Below are positions 28,510 to 37,725 of a stretch of DNA of 64,000 nt, piece after piece. Each line of letters begins with the position of its first letter. The stretch's first letter is position 1. The notes beneath the pieces were generated by a model, which saw nothing but the letters and a program-made list of their open reading frames with translations, made no database searches and had not been told where the DNA came from. Where the stretch lies: NCBI GenBank assembly GCA_022823505.1, contig JAJEIA010000118.1, forward strand, positions 1-64,000, written 5' to 3'. The position numbers were made by a program, and so were the translations under genes. Source of the DNA: Dehalococcoidia bacterium (GTDB lineage: Bacteria; Chloroflexota; Dehalococcoidia; Lucifugimonadales; UBA3495).

Positions 28510-29694
28510 TCACTCCAGCAATCGGGTGAACACGCCGGCGCCGACGGTGCGGCCGCCCTCACGGATGGCGAACCGAAGTCCTTCCTCCACGGCGATCGGC
28601 GTGATCAGGTTCACGGTCATGGTGATGTTGTCACCGGGCATTACCATCTCGACACCGTCGGGAAGAGCGATCTCGCCGGTGATGTCGCTGGTGCGGATGT
28701 AGAACTGGGGCTTGTAGCCGGTGAAGAAGGGGGTGTGGCGACCGCCTTCCGCCTGGCTCAGCACGTATACCTCGGCCTCGGCCTTGCGGTAGGGGCGCAT
28801 GGAGCCGGGAGCAACCAGGACCTGGCCGCGCTCGACCTCGTCGCGGTCCACGCCGCGGAGCAGGACACCGACGGCGTCGCCGGCCTCGGTGGTGTCGAGC
28901 AGCTTATGGAACATTTCCAGGCCGGTGGCAACGGTCTTGCGGACGTCGCCGGAGCGGATGATTTCCACTTCCTGTCCGACGTTCAGCTGGCCACGCTCAA
29001 CGCGGCCGGTGACCACGGTGCCGCGGCCCTTGATGCCGAAGACGTCTTCGATGGGCATCAGGAACGGCTGGTCGGTGACGCGGGAGGGCTGCGGGATGTA
29101 GTCGTCCATGGTGGCGACCAATTCCCGAACCTGCTCCATGGCGTCGGCGTCGCCTTCCAGCGCCTTCAGGCCGCTGACGCGAACGATGGGGGTGTCGTCG
29201 CCGGGGAAGTCGTAGGTGCTGAGCAACTCACGCACTTCGAGCTCCACCAGTTCCAGCAACTCTTCGTCGTCCATCATGTCGACCTTGTTCAGGGCCACGA
29301 CGATGGAGGGCACTTCGACCTGGCGCGCCAACAGGATGTGCTCCCGGGTCTGGGGCATGGGGCCGTCGGGAGCGGACACGACCAGGACCGCACCGTCCAT
29401 CTGGGCGGCGCCGGTGATCATGTTCTTGATGTAGTCGGCGTGGCCGGGGCAGTCAACGTGGGCGTAGTGCCGGTTCGCGGTCTCGTATTCCACGTGGGCG
29501 ATGGCGATGGTGATACCGCGGGCCCGTTCTTCCGGCGCGTTGTCGATGCTGTCGAAACTGCGGAAGCTGGCGTTATTCTCCTGGGCCAGCACGCTGGTGA
29601 TGGCGGCGGTCAGGGTGGTCTTGCCGTGGTCAACGTGACCGATGGTTCCCACGTTGACGTGGGGCTTGGAACGGTCGAAGACTTGCTTAGCCAT
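28510..29694 (-). CDS. tuf: Translation elongation factor Tu
   Basis: [48 protein letters not shown]. Confidence 0.99.
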   Translation of the reverse strand: MAKQVFDRSKPHVNVGTIGHVDHGKTTLTAAITSVLAQENNASFRSFDSIDNAPEERARGITIAIAHVEYETANRHYAHVDCPGHADYIKNMITGAAQMDGAVLVVSAPDGPMPQTREHILLARQVEVPSIVVALNKVDMMDDEELLELVELEVRELLSTYDFPGDDTPIVRVSGLKALEGDADAMEQVRELVATMDDYIPQPSRVTDQPFLMPIEDVFGIKGRGTVVTGRVERGQLNVGQEVEIIRSGDVRKTVATGLEMFHKLLDTTEAGDAVGVLLRGVDRDEVERGQVLVAPGSMRPYRKAEAEVYVLSQAEGGRHTPFFTGYKPQFYIRTSDITGEIALPDGVEMVMPGDNITMTVNLITPIAVEEGLRFAIREGGRTVGAGVFTRLLE

Positions 29695-29778
29695 GGTGGC
29701 GGGTTACTCCTTGCTCCTTGTTGGTGGTTCCTTGGTTCCGGCCCGCGGGATGCCCCTGCGGGTTGCTGACGCCGGTGG

Positions 29779-29850
29779 AGCCCAAGGGCGGAATCGAACC
29801 GCCGACCCCGTTCTTACCAAGAACGTGCTCTACCTCTGAGCTACTTGGGC
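29779..29850 (-). tRNA. tRNA-Thr(GGT)
   Basis: GCCCAAGTAGCTCAGAGGTAGAGCACGTTCTTGGTAAGAACGGGGTCGGCGGTTCGATTCCGCCCTTGGGCT, CCA encoded; anticodon loop TTGGTAA. Confidence 0.95.
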
Positions 29851-29878
29851 GCGTGGGATGTTGATTTCGATCAGGTGG

Positions 29879-29963
29879 TGGAGGGGGCAGGATTCGAACC
29901 TGCGAAGCCCGTCAGGGCGCCAGATTTACAGTCTGGTGGCTTTAACCACTCACCCACCCCTCC
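29879..29963 (-). tRNA. tRNA-Tyr(GTA)
   Basis: GGAGGGGTGGGTGAGTGGTTAAAGCCACCAGACTGTAAATCTGG... with long variable arm; CCA encoded. Confidence 0.95.
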
Positions 29964-30012
29964 ATTTGTTCACTCCCGGACGGATGGTCCAGTTGCGTCG
30001 ATATAATTTTGG

Positions 30013-30085
30013 AGCCCCAGAGGGGACTCGAACCCCTAACCTGCCGATTACAAATCGGCTGCGCTGCCAATTGCGCCACCGGGGC
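30013..30085 (-). tRNA. tRNA-Thr(TGT)
   Basis: GCCCCGGTGGCGCAATTGGCAGCGCAGCCGATTTGTAATCGGCAGGTTAGGGGTTCGAGTCCCCTCTGGGGCT; CCA encoded. Confidence 0.95.
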
Positions 30086-30134
30086 GCGGGGTTGGCTCCG
30101 TTGAGCCCGACCGGCGGAAACCGCGTAATACGCT

Positions 30135-30160
30135 AAAAAAGCCCCGGCAACTTCCGGGGC
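30135..30160 (-). terminator. Terminator/attenuator hairpin upstream of the tRNA-tuf operon
   Basis: Minus strand GCCCCGGAAGTTGCCGGGGC-TTTTTT. Confidence 0.75.
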
Positions 30161-30186
30161 CTTCCGGTTTTCGCCAATCGCTAAAT

Positions 30187-30215
30187 AGGTTACGCAACAC
30201 CGTCGAAATTGTCAA
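30187..30215 (-). promoter_or_regulatory. Possible sigma70-type promoter upstream of the tRNA-tuf operon
   Basis: Minus strand TTGACA, 17 nt, TAACCT. Confidence 0.45.
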
Positions 30216-30400
30216 TGCTATTCGGTCATTTGTAACTGCTCATAGTCCCGCGAGTGGCCCCGCCGCGGTGGCCATGATACGTCCGGTACCGGGCCGCCAC
30301 AAGCACCGAGTGCCAGCAAGCGCGAACACCGCCAACGGCTCCGTGCCATGTGGCAATGCTGTCGTCAAGGGTGCGTTCAACCGTCGATTTGTGATGGAGA

Positions 30401-31798
30401 TCAAATGCGTTCAAAGTAGCGAATCCGTTCCCAATCCGTGACCGCGCGCCGATAGGCTTCGGCCTCAGTCGAGAAGAAGTGCGCGTAGTGTGTCACTACG
30501 TCAGCGCCGAAGGCCGATCGTGCCAGCTCGCTGCGCTCGAAACTCACGATGGCCTCTTCCAGGCTCGTTGGCAGCAGCGCCGCTTCCTGTGCCGAGTAGA
30601 CGTCGCCGAGATATGCCGGGGGCGGCTCAATGCGCTGCTCGATGCCGGCCAACCCGGATGCGGCCACCGCCGCGTAGGCGAGATACGGATTGACGTCTGC
30701 TCCCGGTATCCGGCACTCGATGCGCAGGCTGGGTCCGGCGCCCACAATCCGGAAGCCTGCGGTGCGGTTGTCGGGGGACCAGGCCAGAGCCGTGGGCGCC
30801 CAGCTTCCCGCCTGGAACCGCTTGTATGAGTTCACGGTGGGCGCGTAACAGACCATCAGCTCCGGCGCATACCGCATCCATCCGCCCAGGAACCACCGAA
30901 ACTCCTCAGAGCAGGCAATTCCGGCCAGATTACCCTCCCCCGGGAAGGCGTTGACCATCTCGCCGTCCTTCTCCCGCCACAGGCTGACGTGGAGGTGCGA
31001 GCTGGAGCCGGCCTGGGCCGCGTCCGGCTTGGCCATGAAGGTGACACTGCATCCGAGCTGGTCCGAAATCTCCTTGACGGCCTGCTTCAACACCACGTGC
31101 CGGTCCGCCATTTCCATCATGGGTGCGTAGCGGACGTTGAGCTCGTGCTGCCCTCGTCCGAACTCGCCCTTGGTAGACTCAACGGGAACCCCGGATGCCG
31201 CCAGGTTGCGGCGGAATGCGCCGTTCAGGTCCTCGGTGCGGGCCGCCTGCAGCAGGTGGTAGTCCTCGATGTACCATCCGGCCTCCGGCAAGTTCCGGTA
31301 CGCGCCCCTGGCCGCCTCCATATAGGACACGCGAAACTGGTAGTACTCCAGCTCGGAGCCGGCCATGGCCTGAAAACCGTTGGCTGCCAACCGTTCCAGC
31401 TGATAGCGCAGGATGGAACGGGGAGCCACGGCAACCGGCCGGTGGTCAGCCTGCAGTTCCGCATCGCATAGCACCAGCGCAGTGCGATCCAGCCACGCCA
31501 GCCGGCGCATCGTTGCCAGGTCCGGCGCGAGGTGCACGTCCCCGTAACCAAGGTCCCAGTTGGAAAACTCGTACCCGGGAACGGGCTCCATTTCCATGTC
31601 AACGGTGAACAGGTAGTCGCAGACGTGGGTGCCGCCCACATCGGTCAGGAAAAACGAAGCGTCCAGGCGTTTGCCGAGCAGACGCCCGTAGAGGTCCGGG
31701 AACGCCAGGATTACGGTGTCAATCGAGCCGTCGGCAACTGCCGATTTCAATCCGGCGACATCCAGCATCCCCGGAACTCGCGGGTCCTGCACTGGCAC
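30401..31798 (-). CDS. Glutamine synthetase family protein
   Basis: KGEFGRGQHELNVRYAP, VTFMAKPDAAQAGSSSHLHVSLW, NSYKRFQAGSWAPTALAWSPDNRTAGFRI. Confidence 0.9.
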   Translation of the reverse strand: MPVQDPRVPGMLDVAGLKSAVADGSIDTVILAFPDLYGRLLGKRLDASFFLTDVGGTHVCDYLFTVDMEMEPVPGYEFSNWDLGYGDVHLAPDLATMRRLAWLDRTALVLCDAELQADHRPVAVAPRSILRYQLERLAANGFQAMAGSELEYYQFRVSYMEAARGAYRNLPEAGWYIEDYHLLQAARTEDLNGAFRRNLAASGVPVESTKGEFGRGQHELNVRYAPMMEMADRHVVLKQAVKEISDQLGCSVTFMAKPDAAQAGSSSHLHVSLWREKDGEMVNAFPGEGNLAGIACSEEFRWFLGGWMRYAPELMVCYAPTVNSYKRFQAGSWAPTALAWSPDNRTAGFRIVGAGPSLRIECRIPGADVNPYLAYAAVAASGLAGIEQRIEPPPAYLGDVYSAQEAALLPTSLEEAIVSFERSELARSAFGADVVTHYAHFFSTEAEAYRRAVTDWERIRYFERI

Positions 31799-31932
31799 GG
31801 TTGCTGCCTCCGGCTTGCCCTTCGTTCAGGCTTGCGGCGCATGGTTCGTGGCGGCACTACCCCGCGGCGGCGTTGCTAGGGCGAGCGGTGCGCCGGTCGC
31901 GCTTCTGACATGGGTTATAATGGTATTACTGA

Positions 31933-32003
31933 GCGGGCGTAGCTTAGTGGTAAAGCCCCAGCCTTCCAAGCTGGCTACGTGGGTTCGATTCCCATCGCCC
32001 GCT
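31933..32003 (+). tRNA. tRNA-Gly(TCC)
   Basis: GCGGGCGTAGCTTAGTGGTAAAGCCCCAGCCTTCCAAGCTGGCTACGTGGGTTCGATTCCCATCGCCCGCT + CCA; loop CTTCCAA. Confidence 0.95.
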
Positions 32004-32032
32004 CCATTTTTCTGCCTGTGGGGCTCCCGGTG

Positions 32033-32728
32033 TCAGCCGCCGGCCGAGACCACGATCTGCCGGTCGCCAATGGGCTGCGGCGGCCGGTTGTTCGGCCCGT
32101 GGGTCAGGGATTGCAGTATCTCCACCTGTTCCTGCGATACCGTCCCGACGTCCTGCATGACCATCCACCGCACGCCTTCCGAGCACGGCGGCGTGGTCAA
32201 GGAACCGCTGTATCCGTAATATCCGGTTCCCGACGGCACGTATGCCGCGGCATTGGGCCCGCCTCCGATGTCGGCCTCCACGCCGGTTGCCGGGGCCAGG
32301 CCCAGCAGGTCCTCGACCAGCGGGCTGGGGTTGCCCAGCCGCAAGAGCAGCCCCACCACGGCCAGGTTGCCGTCGGCATCCTGATGCACGAGGTGCAGCT
32401 CAGCCGCGAAACTCTCACCGTCCAGCAGATGCTCTCCCGGAGAATGGTAATGAACCCCCAGCAGCTCGTAGCGGCGTCCGCCCACCGACACGCCGCTGCC
32501 GGGTTCAAAGTCCAGGTACACGGTGTGGCCGTTGTTGCGGGCCTGCACGGCAAGGGTCGTGTAGTCAAATGTCACCGGCTCGGTTCCACCCGGGACGTAC
32601 CCGACCAGGTTCACGGGCGACTGCTCGACCCCTGCGGAGCACAGGCTGTAATCGGAGGACAGGCAACCCCAGTTGTCGGGGCCGATTTCGCCGGAGTAGC
32701 CCCATTGCGGGGGTGCATCGGTGGCCAT
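32033..32728 (-). CDS. Alpha-class carbonic anhydrase
   Basis: QWGYSGEIGPDNWG, QSPVNLVGY, VHYHSPGEHLLDGESFAAELHLVHQD, SGSLTTPPCSEGVRWMVM; no obvious signal peptide. Confidence 0.9.
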   Translation of the reverse strand: MATDAPPQWGYSGEIGPDNWGCLSSDYSLCSAGVEQSPVNLVGYVPGGTEPVTFDYTTLAVQARNNGHTVYLDFEPGSGVSVGGRRYELLGVHYHSPGEHLLDGESFAAELHLVHQDADGNLAVVGLLLRLGNPSPLVEDLLGLAPATGVEADIGGGPNAAAYVPSGTGYYGYSGSLTTPPCSEGVRWMVMQDVGTVSQEQVEILQSLTHGPNNRPPQPIGDRQIVVSAGG

Positions 32729-33210
32729 CAGGCCGCCTCCGTCGCGGCCAGAGCCCGGAGCGCCGATTGCTGCAGCACCTCCGCGTCCAGCATGGCGCGG
32801 AGTTCCCCGTCCTCGCTCTGAGCGAAGCTCTCTTCCACCCGGAACTCTTCGATCAGCGCCGCGACGGCGCCCTGTCGCTGGGTCTCGGTGGCGTCGGCAA
32901 AGGCGGTCAGGCGGCCGTCGGCGATGTGCCGGTCGATCTCGGCGGTGAGCAGCTCTTCCTCCACGATGCGGCGCTGGATGAGCCCGATGTTCTGCAGGTT
33001 GCGGCCGAGATAGCAGCCGCCGAACTGCATGATCTCGCACTCACGGCCCTCGAGGCCGTCGATTTCGGCGAACCAGTGGTAACGGGGCTCAAGCTCGTGC
33101 TCGCTGAGGTAATCGCGCACCTGTTGGTCCTCGGGGGCCGGGTCGGATGGGTCAAACACCAGCTTGACCGTGTGCATCATCAGGCCGGCGGGTTCTACGG
33201 TGATGTACAT
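32728..33210 (-). CDS. Conserved hypothetical protein (160 aa)
   Basis: Full ORF whose stop overlaps the start of the carbonic anhydrase ORF; upstream GGAGGT. Confidence 0.65.
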   Translation of the reverse strand: MYITVEPAGLMMHTVKLVFDPSDPAPEDQQVRDYLSEHELEPRYHWFAEIDGLEGRECEIMQFGGCYLGRNLQNIGLIQRRIVEEELLTAEIDRHIADGRLTAFADATETQRQGAVAALIEEFRVEESFAQSEDGELRAMLDAEVLQQSALRALAATEAA

Positions 33211-33266
33211 GTTTGAGACCTCCGGTGGCGACGGTGATTGGGTGTTGGACTTTCCGGCGTCCGGCG

Positions 33267-34319
33267 TCAGCCTTCGACCGCGCGGATGATGCGGTCGACG
33301 TTTTCGGGGCCGGGCGCGACGGTCTTGCTGTCGACGAGACGCATGGCCTCAACGATGGCATCGTGGTAGGGCGTGGCGACGCCGGTTTCGCGGCCCTTTT
33401 CGCAGATCAGGCCGTTCATGAAATCGACCTCGGACTTGCGGCCCTTGTGCACGTCCTGGGCCATGGAGGCCAGCCAGTTCACGCGGCCGCCGGACTGGGA
33501 CAGCTTGCCGTCCAGTTCCTCGAACACGTCGCCCGTGTCGGCATCCGCCCAGAACTCGGCGGGGGTGCCGTTGATTTCCACGACCTTCAGCCCCTGGGCC
33601 AGGCCGACCTGCGCGCCCTCCTTGGCCAGGTTGATGCGGATGCGGCGGATACGGGGGTCGCCGGCCATCTCCTGGCTGCCCATCTGGCTCATGGCGGAGA
33701 TGGCGTTGCCCATGCCGTTCTGGCACAGCTTGGCCCAGCGTTCGCCGGGGAGGTTGTCGGTGGCATAGGCGGCGTCGATGTGGTCCAGCTTGGCGGCCAG
33801 AGCCTCGGAACGGGGGGTGACGGCTCCGGTGAACTCGCCGATGCGGAACACGGTGTGGCCGTGGTCACGGCCGGGCGCGCCGCCGCGGTTGACGTGGGCC
33901 GGCTCCCAGAGGGCGACCTCGATGTGCGAGGCGATGCAGCCCAGCTGCCGGTCCTCTCCGACGATGTTGGCGATGGTGGGGTCGTTCCAGCAGTTTTGGA
34001 TGGACACGAACGCGCCGTCGTCCTTGACGTACCGCTTGATGAAGTGGGTGGCCCACTCGGTGTCGTAGGACTTGACGGTGATGAAGGCGTAGTCGAAGGG
34101 CTCGGTGATGTTCTGGGCGTCGGTGAGGTGCATGGCGTTGACGGGGACGGTGAAATCGCCCTGGCTGCCGCTGGCGCGGAGGCCCTCGGCGCGCATCTTC
34201 TCCACGTGCTCGGGCCACATGTCGATGAAGGTGACGTCATCCTCCCCGGCCTGGACGAGAAAGGCGCCGACGTAGCTGCCCACGGCGCCGGGACCCATGA
34301 TTACGATGCGGTCTGCCAT
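33267..34319 (-). CDS. 2-dehydropantoate 2-reductase family (ApbA/PanE-like)
   Basis: IVIMGPGAVGSYVGAFLVQAGEDDVTFID, WAKLCQNGMGNAISAM. Confidence 0.88.
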   Translation of the reverse strand: MADRIVIMGPGAVGSYVGAFLVQAGEDDVTFIDMWPEHVEKMRAEGLRASGSQGDFTVPVNAMHLTDAQNITEPFDYAFITVKSYDTEWATHFIKRYVKDDGAFVSIQNCWNDPTIANIVGEDRQLGCIASHIEVALWEPAHVNRGGAPGRDHGHTVFRIGEFTGAVTPRSEALAAKLDHIDAAYATDNLPGERWAKLCQNGMGNAISAMSQMGSQEMAGDPRIRRIRINLAKEGAQVGLAQGLKVVEINGTPAEFWADADTGDVFEELDGKLSQSGGRVNWLASMAQDVHKGRKSEVDFMNGLICEKGRETGVATPYHDAIVEAMRLVDSKTVAPGPENVDRIIRAVEG

Positions 34320-34331
34320 GATGATTGCTCC

Positions 34332-34700
34332 TTAGCTGGGTTGCTCTGAGACGACGGTGGCTGTTTCGGCCTGTGCCGGTTCAGACGGTGAATGTATGAC
34401 GGCGTAGCAGTTCAGGATCTCGTCGTGCCAATGCTTGGGCACCGTATGCCAATCTTTGAGCTCTATTATGTATGGCACGAGCGTTTCTGAGAGTTCGTCC
34501 AGCAAATCTTCCTTTTGCATGGCGCCCATAGCTCGGTATCCCCTGACCACGAGGTCAAGGTCGGAATAACGCCAAGAGTGCCCGGTGATGCGGGAGCCGT
34601 AGGCCCAAACTTCTCGGTCAGGCAATCGAAATGCCAGAATACGGCTAATCGTATCCGGGTGTTCCGGCGTGATGTCCACGTGAGAGATCGGGACCCTCAT
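34332..34700 (-). CDS. Nucleotidyltransferase domain protein (MNT antitoxin-like)
   Basis: VWAYGSRITGHSWRYSDLDLVV (GSx10DxD); overlaps the HEPN ORF. Confidence 0.85.
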   Translation of the reverse strand: MRVPISHVDITPEHPDTISRILAFRLPDREVWAYGSRITGHSWRYSDLDLVVRGYRAMGAMQKEDLLDELSETLVPYIIELKDWHTVPKHWHDEILNCYAVIHSPSEPAQAETATVVSEQPS

Positions 34701-34996
34701 TCCATCTTCTCCCGCAGGGAGTTTAGCAGACTGTTCACAGAGTCATACAATTCGGGAGCGACACCTATGATATGGAGTGTGGAATCCTCGTCGAAGTATT
34801 CGTGAGACGTCGCGTTCCGTCGTTGCCTGAACACCAACCAGTCCTCAGGCGGGTCGATCAGTCCGAACCTTCCCGCGGTACGTATCACGCCGGCCATACG
34901 CATCCGGCCCACCTGTCCAGGGGACAACGCGTAGTCAGCTACAAATCGTCGGATTGTGACCAGTGCCAGTTCGAAGGTGAATTCGACGCTCTTCAC
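34697..34996 (-). CDS. HEPN / HI0074-type nucleotidyltransferase substrate-binding protein, possibly N-terminally truncated
   Basis: KSVEFTFELALVTIRRF...FRQRRNATSHEYFDE with RN-x3-H motif; paired with MNT. Confidence 0.75.
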   Translation of the reverse strand: MKSVEFTFELALVTIRRFVADYALSPGQVGRMRMAGVIRTAGRFGLIDPPEDWLVFRQRRNATSHEYFDEDSTLHIIGVAPELYDSVNSLLNSLREKME

Positions 34997-35145
34997 GACC
35001 TCCGCGCCGAGTGCATCATGATGCAGGTGATCTTCGTCGGTTTCCCCGTAGAGCGCAATGAATTAGCCCAGGCGCAAGTTCGCCCGTTCCGGGGCTTCGA
35101 TATTGATTCCACGTTGTGACGCCCACGCCGCCTCCCGGCCGTCGC

Positions 35146-36723
35146 CTACATTGCCACCACGCGGGCGTCGTCCACCTGCGGCAAGGCCCTGATTTCGGCC
35201 AGCACGTCCGCGGAGATCGGGTCGTCCAGTCCCACCACCATCATGGCCTGACCCCGGGGGGCGATGCGACCCACCTCCATAAAGCTGATGTTGATGTTGT
35301 GGCGGCCGGCGGTGGTGCCCACAGCGCCGATGATGCCGGGTTGGTCCTGATTGTCCACGAACAGCATGTAGGGGGCCGACGGCGCAACGTCCATCCAGTA
35401 CTCGTTGACCCGCACCAGGTGCGGCTCGTCGCGCATTGACGTGCCGGCGATGGTGATGTCGTCGCCGGTGGTGTGCAGCGTGGCGGAGATCAGGCTGGCG
35501 TACTCGCGGCTGTCGCCGGAGGTCTGCTCGGTGACCTGGAGGCCGCGCTGCTGGGCCAGCACCGGGGCGTTGATCATGTTGACCGCTTCGCCACTCACCT
35601 GTCCCAGGAGTCCGACCAGCGCAGCCGCCTTGAGGATCGCGGTGTTGTGCTCCGCGATTTCGCCCTGGTAGCGGAGGGTGACGCCGACGAACTGGCCCCG
35701 GGCCATGCTGGTGAGCAGGCGGCCCACCATGGACGCCACGGGCACGTAGGGAGCGAGGATGGCGTGAACCTCCGGCGGCACGAAGGGAGCGTTGACGGTG
35801 TTGCGGGCCGGCTTGCCTTCCAGCACGGCCAGCACCTGCTCAGCGGCCTCTATGGCGACCTCGCGCTGCGCCTCCTGGGTTGACGCGCCCAGGTGCGGCG
35901 TGGCGACCAGCCGGGGGTGTTTCAGCAGGGGCAGGTCGCCGGGGGGTTCGTTGGTGAAGACGTCGAGAGCGGCGCCGGCCAGGTGCTCGCTCTCCAGGGC
36001 CTCCAGCAGGGCGTCGTCATCCACCAATTCGCCACGCGCAACGTTGATCAGGCGGGCGCCGGGTTTCATCTTCGCCAGTTGCGGCGCTGAAATCAGATTG
36101 GTGGTGCCGGCGGTCAGGGGAGTGTGCAGCGTGATGAAGTCGGCCTGGGCGAGCACCTCGTCCAGGGACATCACGGCCACGCCCATGCGGGCGGCGAAGT
36201 CGGGGGCGACGAACGGATCGTACGCGATCAGGTTCATACCGAAGCTGGCGGCGCGGCGGGCGACCTCGGAGCCCACTCGACCCAGGCCGACGATGCCCAG
36301 GGTCTTGTTGCGGACCTCGATACCCATGAAGGCGGACCGCTGCCACTGGCCGTCCTTCATGGAGGCATAGGCCTGGGGCACGTTGCGGGCCAGGGCCAGC
36401 ATCAGGGCGACGGTGTGCTCGGCGGCGGCCACGGTGTTGCCGATGGGGGCATTGACCACGGCCACGCCGGCGCGGGTGGCCGCGTCGAGGTCGATGTTGT
36501 CCACGCCGATGCCGGCGCGGGCCACAACCTTGAGATCGCAACCGGCGGAGATGACCGGCTCGGTCACCTTCGTCTCGCTGCGTACCACCAGGGCGTCGTA
36601 GCCGGGGATGGTGGCGATCAGTTCGTCGGGGGAGAGGCCGCGTTTCACGTCCACCGGGACGTGCTTTTTGAGCAGGTCAATGCCTTCGGCGGCGACGTTG
36701 TCGGTTATCAGTACTTTGGGCAT
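35146..36723 (-). CDS. serA: D-3-phosphoglycerate dehydrogenase
   Basis: MPKVLITDNVAAEGIDLLKK, KTLGIVGLGRVGSEVARRA, C-terminal ACT domain. Confidence 0.93.
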   Translation of the reverse strand: MPKVLITDNVAAEGIDLLKKHVPVDVKRGLSPDELIATIPGYDALVVRSETKVTEPVISAGCDLKVVARAGIGVDNIDLDAATRAGVAVVNAPIGNTVAAAEHTVALMLALARNVPQAYASMKDGQWQRSAFMGIEVRNKTLGIVGLGRVGSEVARRAASFGMNLIAYDPFVAPDFAARMGVAVMSLDEVLAQADFITLHTPLTAGTTNLISAPQLAKMKPGARLINVARGELVDDDALLEALESEHLAGAALDVFTNEPPGDLPLLKHPRLVATPHLGASTQEAQREVAIEAAEQVLAVLEGKPARNTVNAPFVPPEVHAILAPYVPVASMVGRLLTSMARGQFVGVTLRYQGEIAEHNTAILKAAALVGLLGQVSGEAVNMINAPVLAQQRGLQVTEQTSGDSREYASLISATLHTTGDDITIAGTSMRDEPHLVRVNEYWMDVAPSAPYMLFVDNQDQPGIIGAVGTTAGRHNINISFMEVGRIAPRGQAMMVVGLDDPISADVLAEIRALPQVDDARVVAM

Positions 36724-36913
36724 GGGGATGAACATTCTCCGCACCGCCGATTGCGCTGAATGGCGCGGATTTCGTGCTCGGCGGACCGCGGATTCGCGAC
36801 GCAATGACACCCGCCGGCGGCGGTGGTAGCATAGCGATGGTAGCACAAAGGCTCTTTAACTGTCAGCCGCGCGCACGGTGTCCACGTTTGCCAGCACGCT
36901 GAGGTTCCGCAAT

Positions 36914-37690
36914 ATGACCACTTTGCAAACCGGGCCCACGGGCGTTTCCTACCGCAAGCTCACCCCCATCGTCCTGCCCGACGATTACGTTTGCCCCGAC
37001 CCGGAAGAGCGGCGCGATCTGCTGGAATCCCCTACCATCAACAAAAGCGGCTACTTCGTGAGGCGGCATTTCGCCGGTCGGCCCGACGTCCTGGTGGACA
37101 CCGGCGGATTCGTTTTCTACAACCAGTACAGCATGAACTATCGGTTCAACCCTGATCTGTACGTGGCAATCGGGGTCGATAAAGCCGCTATCCGCGAGCG
37201 CAACGGCTACGTGGTCTGGGAAGCCGGCAAGCCGCCGGATTTCGCCCTGGAAGTCGCCTCCGCAAGCACCAACGCGCGGGACACGGCGGAGAAGCCGGGC
37301 CTGTACGCCAGCGTCGGTATCACCGAATACTGGCGGGTCGATCCCACCGGCGGCGAGCTTTACGGCTACCCTCTGGCCGGAGACGTACTAATCGACGGCG
37401 TGTACTATCCCATCGAACTGCACACGGATGAGGACGACACGGTTTGGGGCTACAGCGGCGTGCTGGACCTCTGCCTCTGCTGGAACCCGTCGTGGGACTG
37501 GGACGTTGACGACGAATCAAAGCTGCGCTTTTACGACCGCAAAACCGGCCGCTACTTGTGCGACATATCGCTGGTGGAAGCCGAGCGCAATCAAGCGGTT
37601 GCTGACCGGGACGAAGCAGTTTCGGAACTGCAACAAGCGCAGGAGCGCATCCGGCAGTTGGAAGCGCAACTCAGTCAACGCGAGCAGTAG
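36914..37690 (+). CDS. Uma2 family protein with C-terminal coiled coil
   Basis: VVWEAGKPPDFALEVASASTNARDTAEKPGLYASVGITEYWRVDP; coiled-coil tail QQAQERIRQLEAQLSQREQ. Confidence 0.88.
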   Translation: MTTLQTGPTGVSYRKLTPIVLPDDYVCPDPEERRDLLESPTINKSGYFVRRHFAGRPDVLVDTGGFVFYNQYSMNYRFNPDLYVAIGVDKAAIRERNGYVVWEAGKPPDFALEVASASTNARDTAEKPGLYASVGITEYWRVDPTGGELYGYPLAGDVLIDGVYYPIELHTDEDDTVWGYSGVLDLCLCWNPSWDWDVDDESKLRFYDRKTGRYLCDISLVEAERNQAVADRDEAVSELQQAQERIRQLEAQLSQREQ

Positions 37691-37725
37691 CCTGGTCACA
37701 CGATGATGTTTGGAGGATTGTCCCC

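Noticed and set aside
28438-29769. 443-aa plus-strand ORF over tuf
   Set aside because: Antisense shadow of tuf.
32729-33040. N-terminal extension of the carbonic anhydrase ORF (MRDHAVRRLLSRPQPAEHR...)
   Set aside because: Arg/His/Pro-rich out-of-frame reading of the overlapping 160-aa gene; not a signal peptide.
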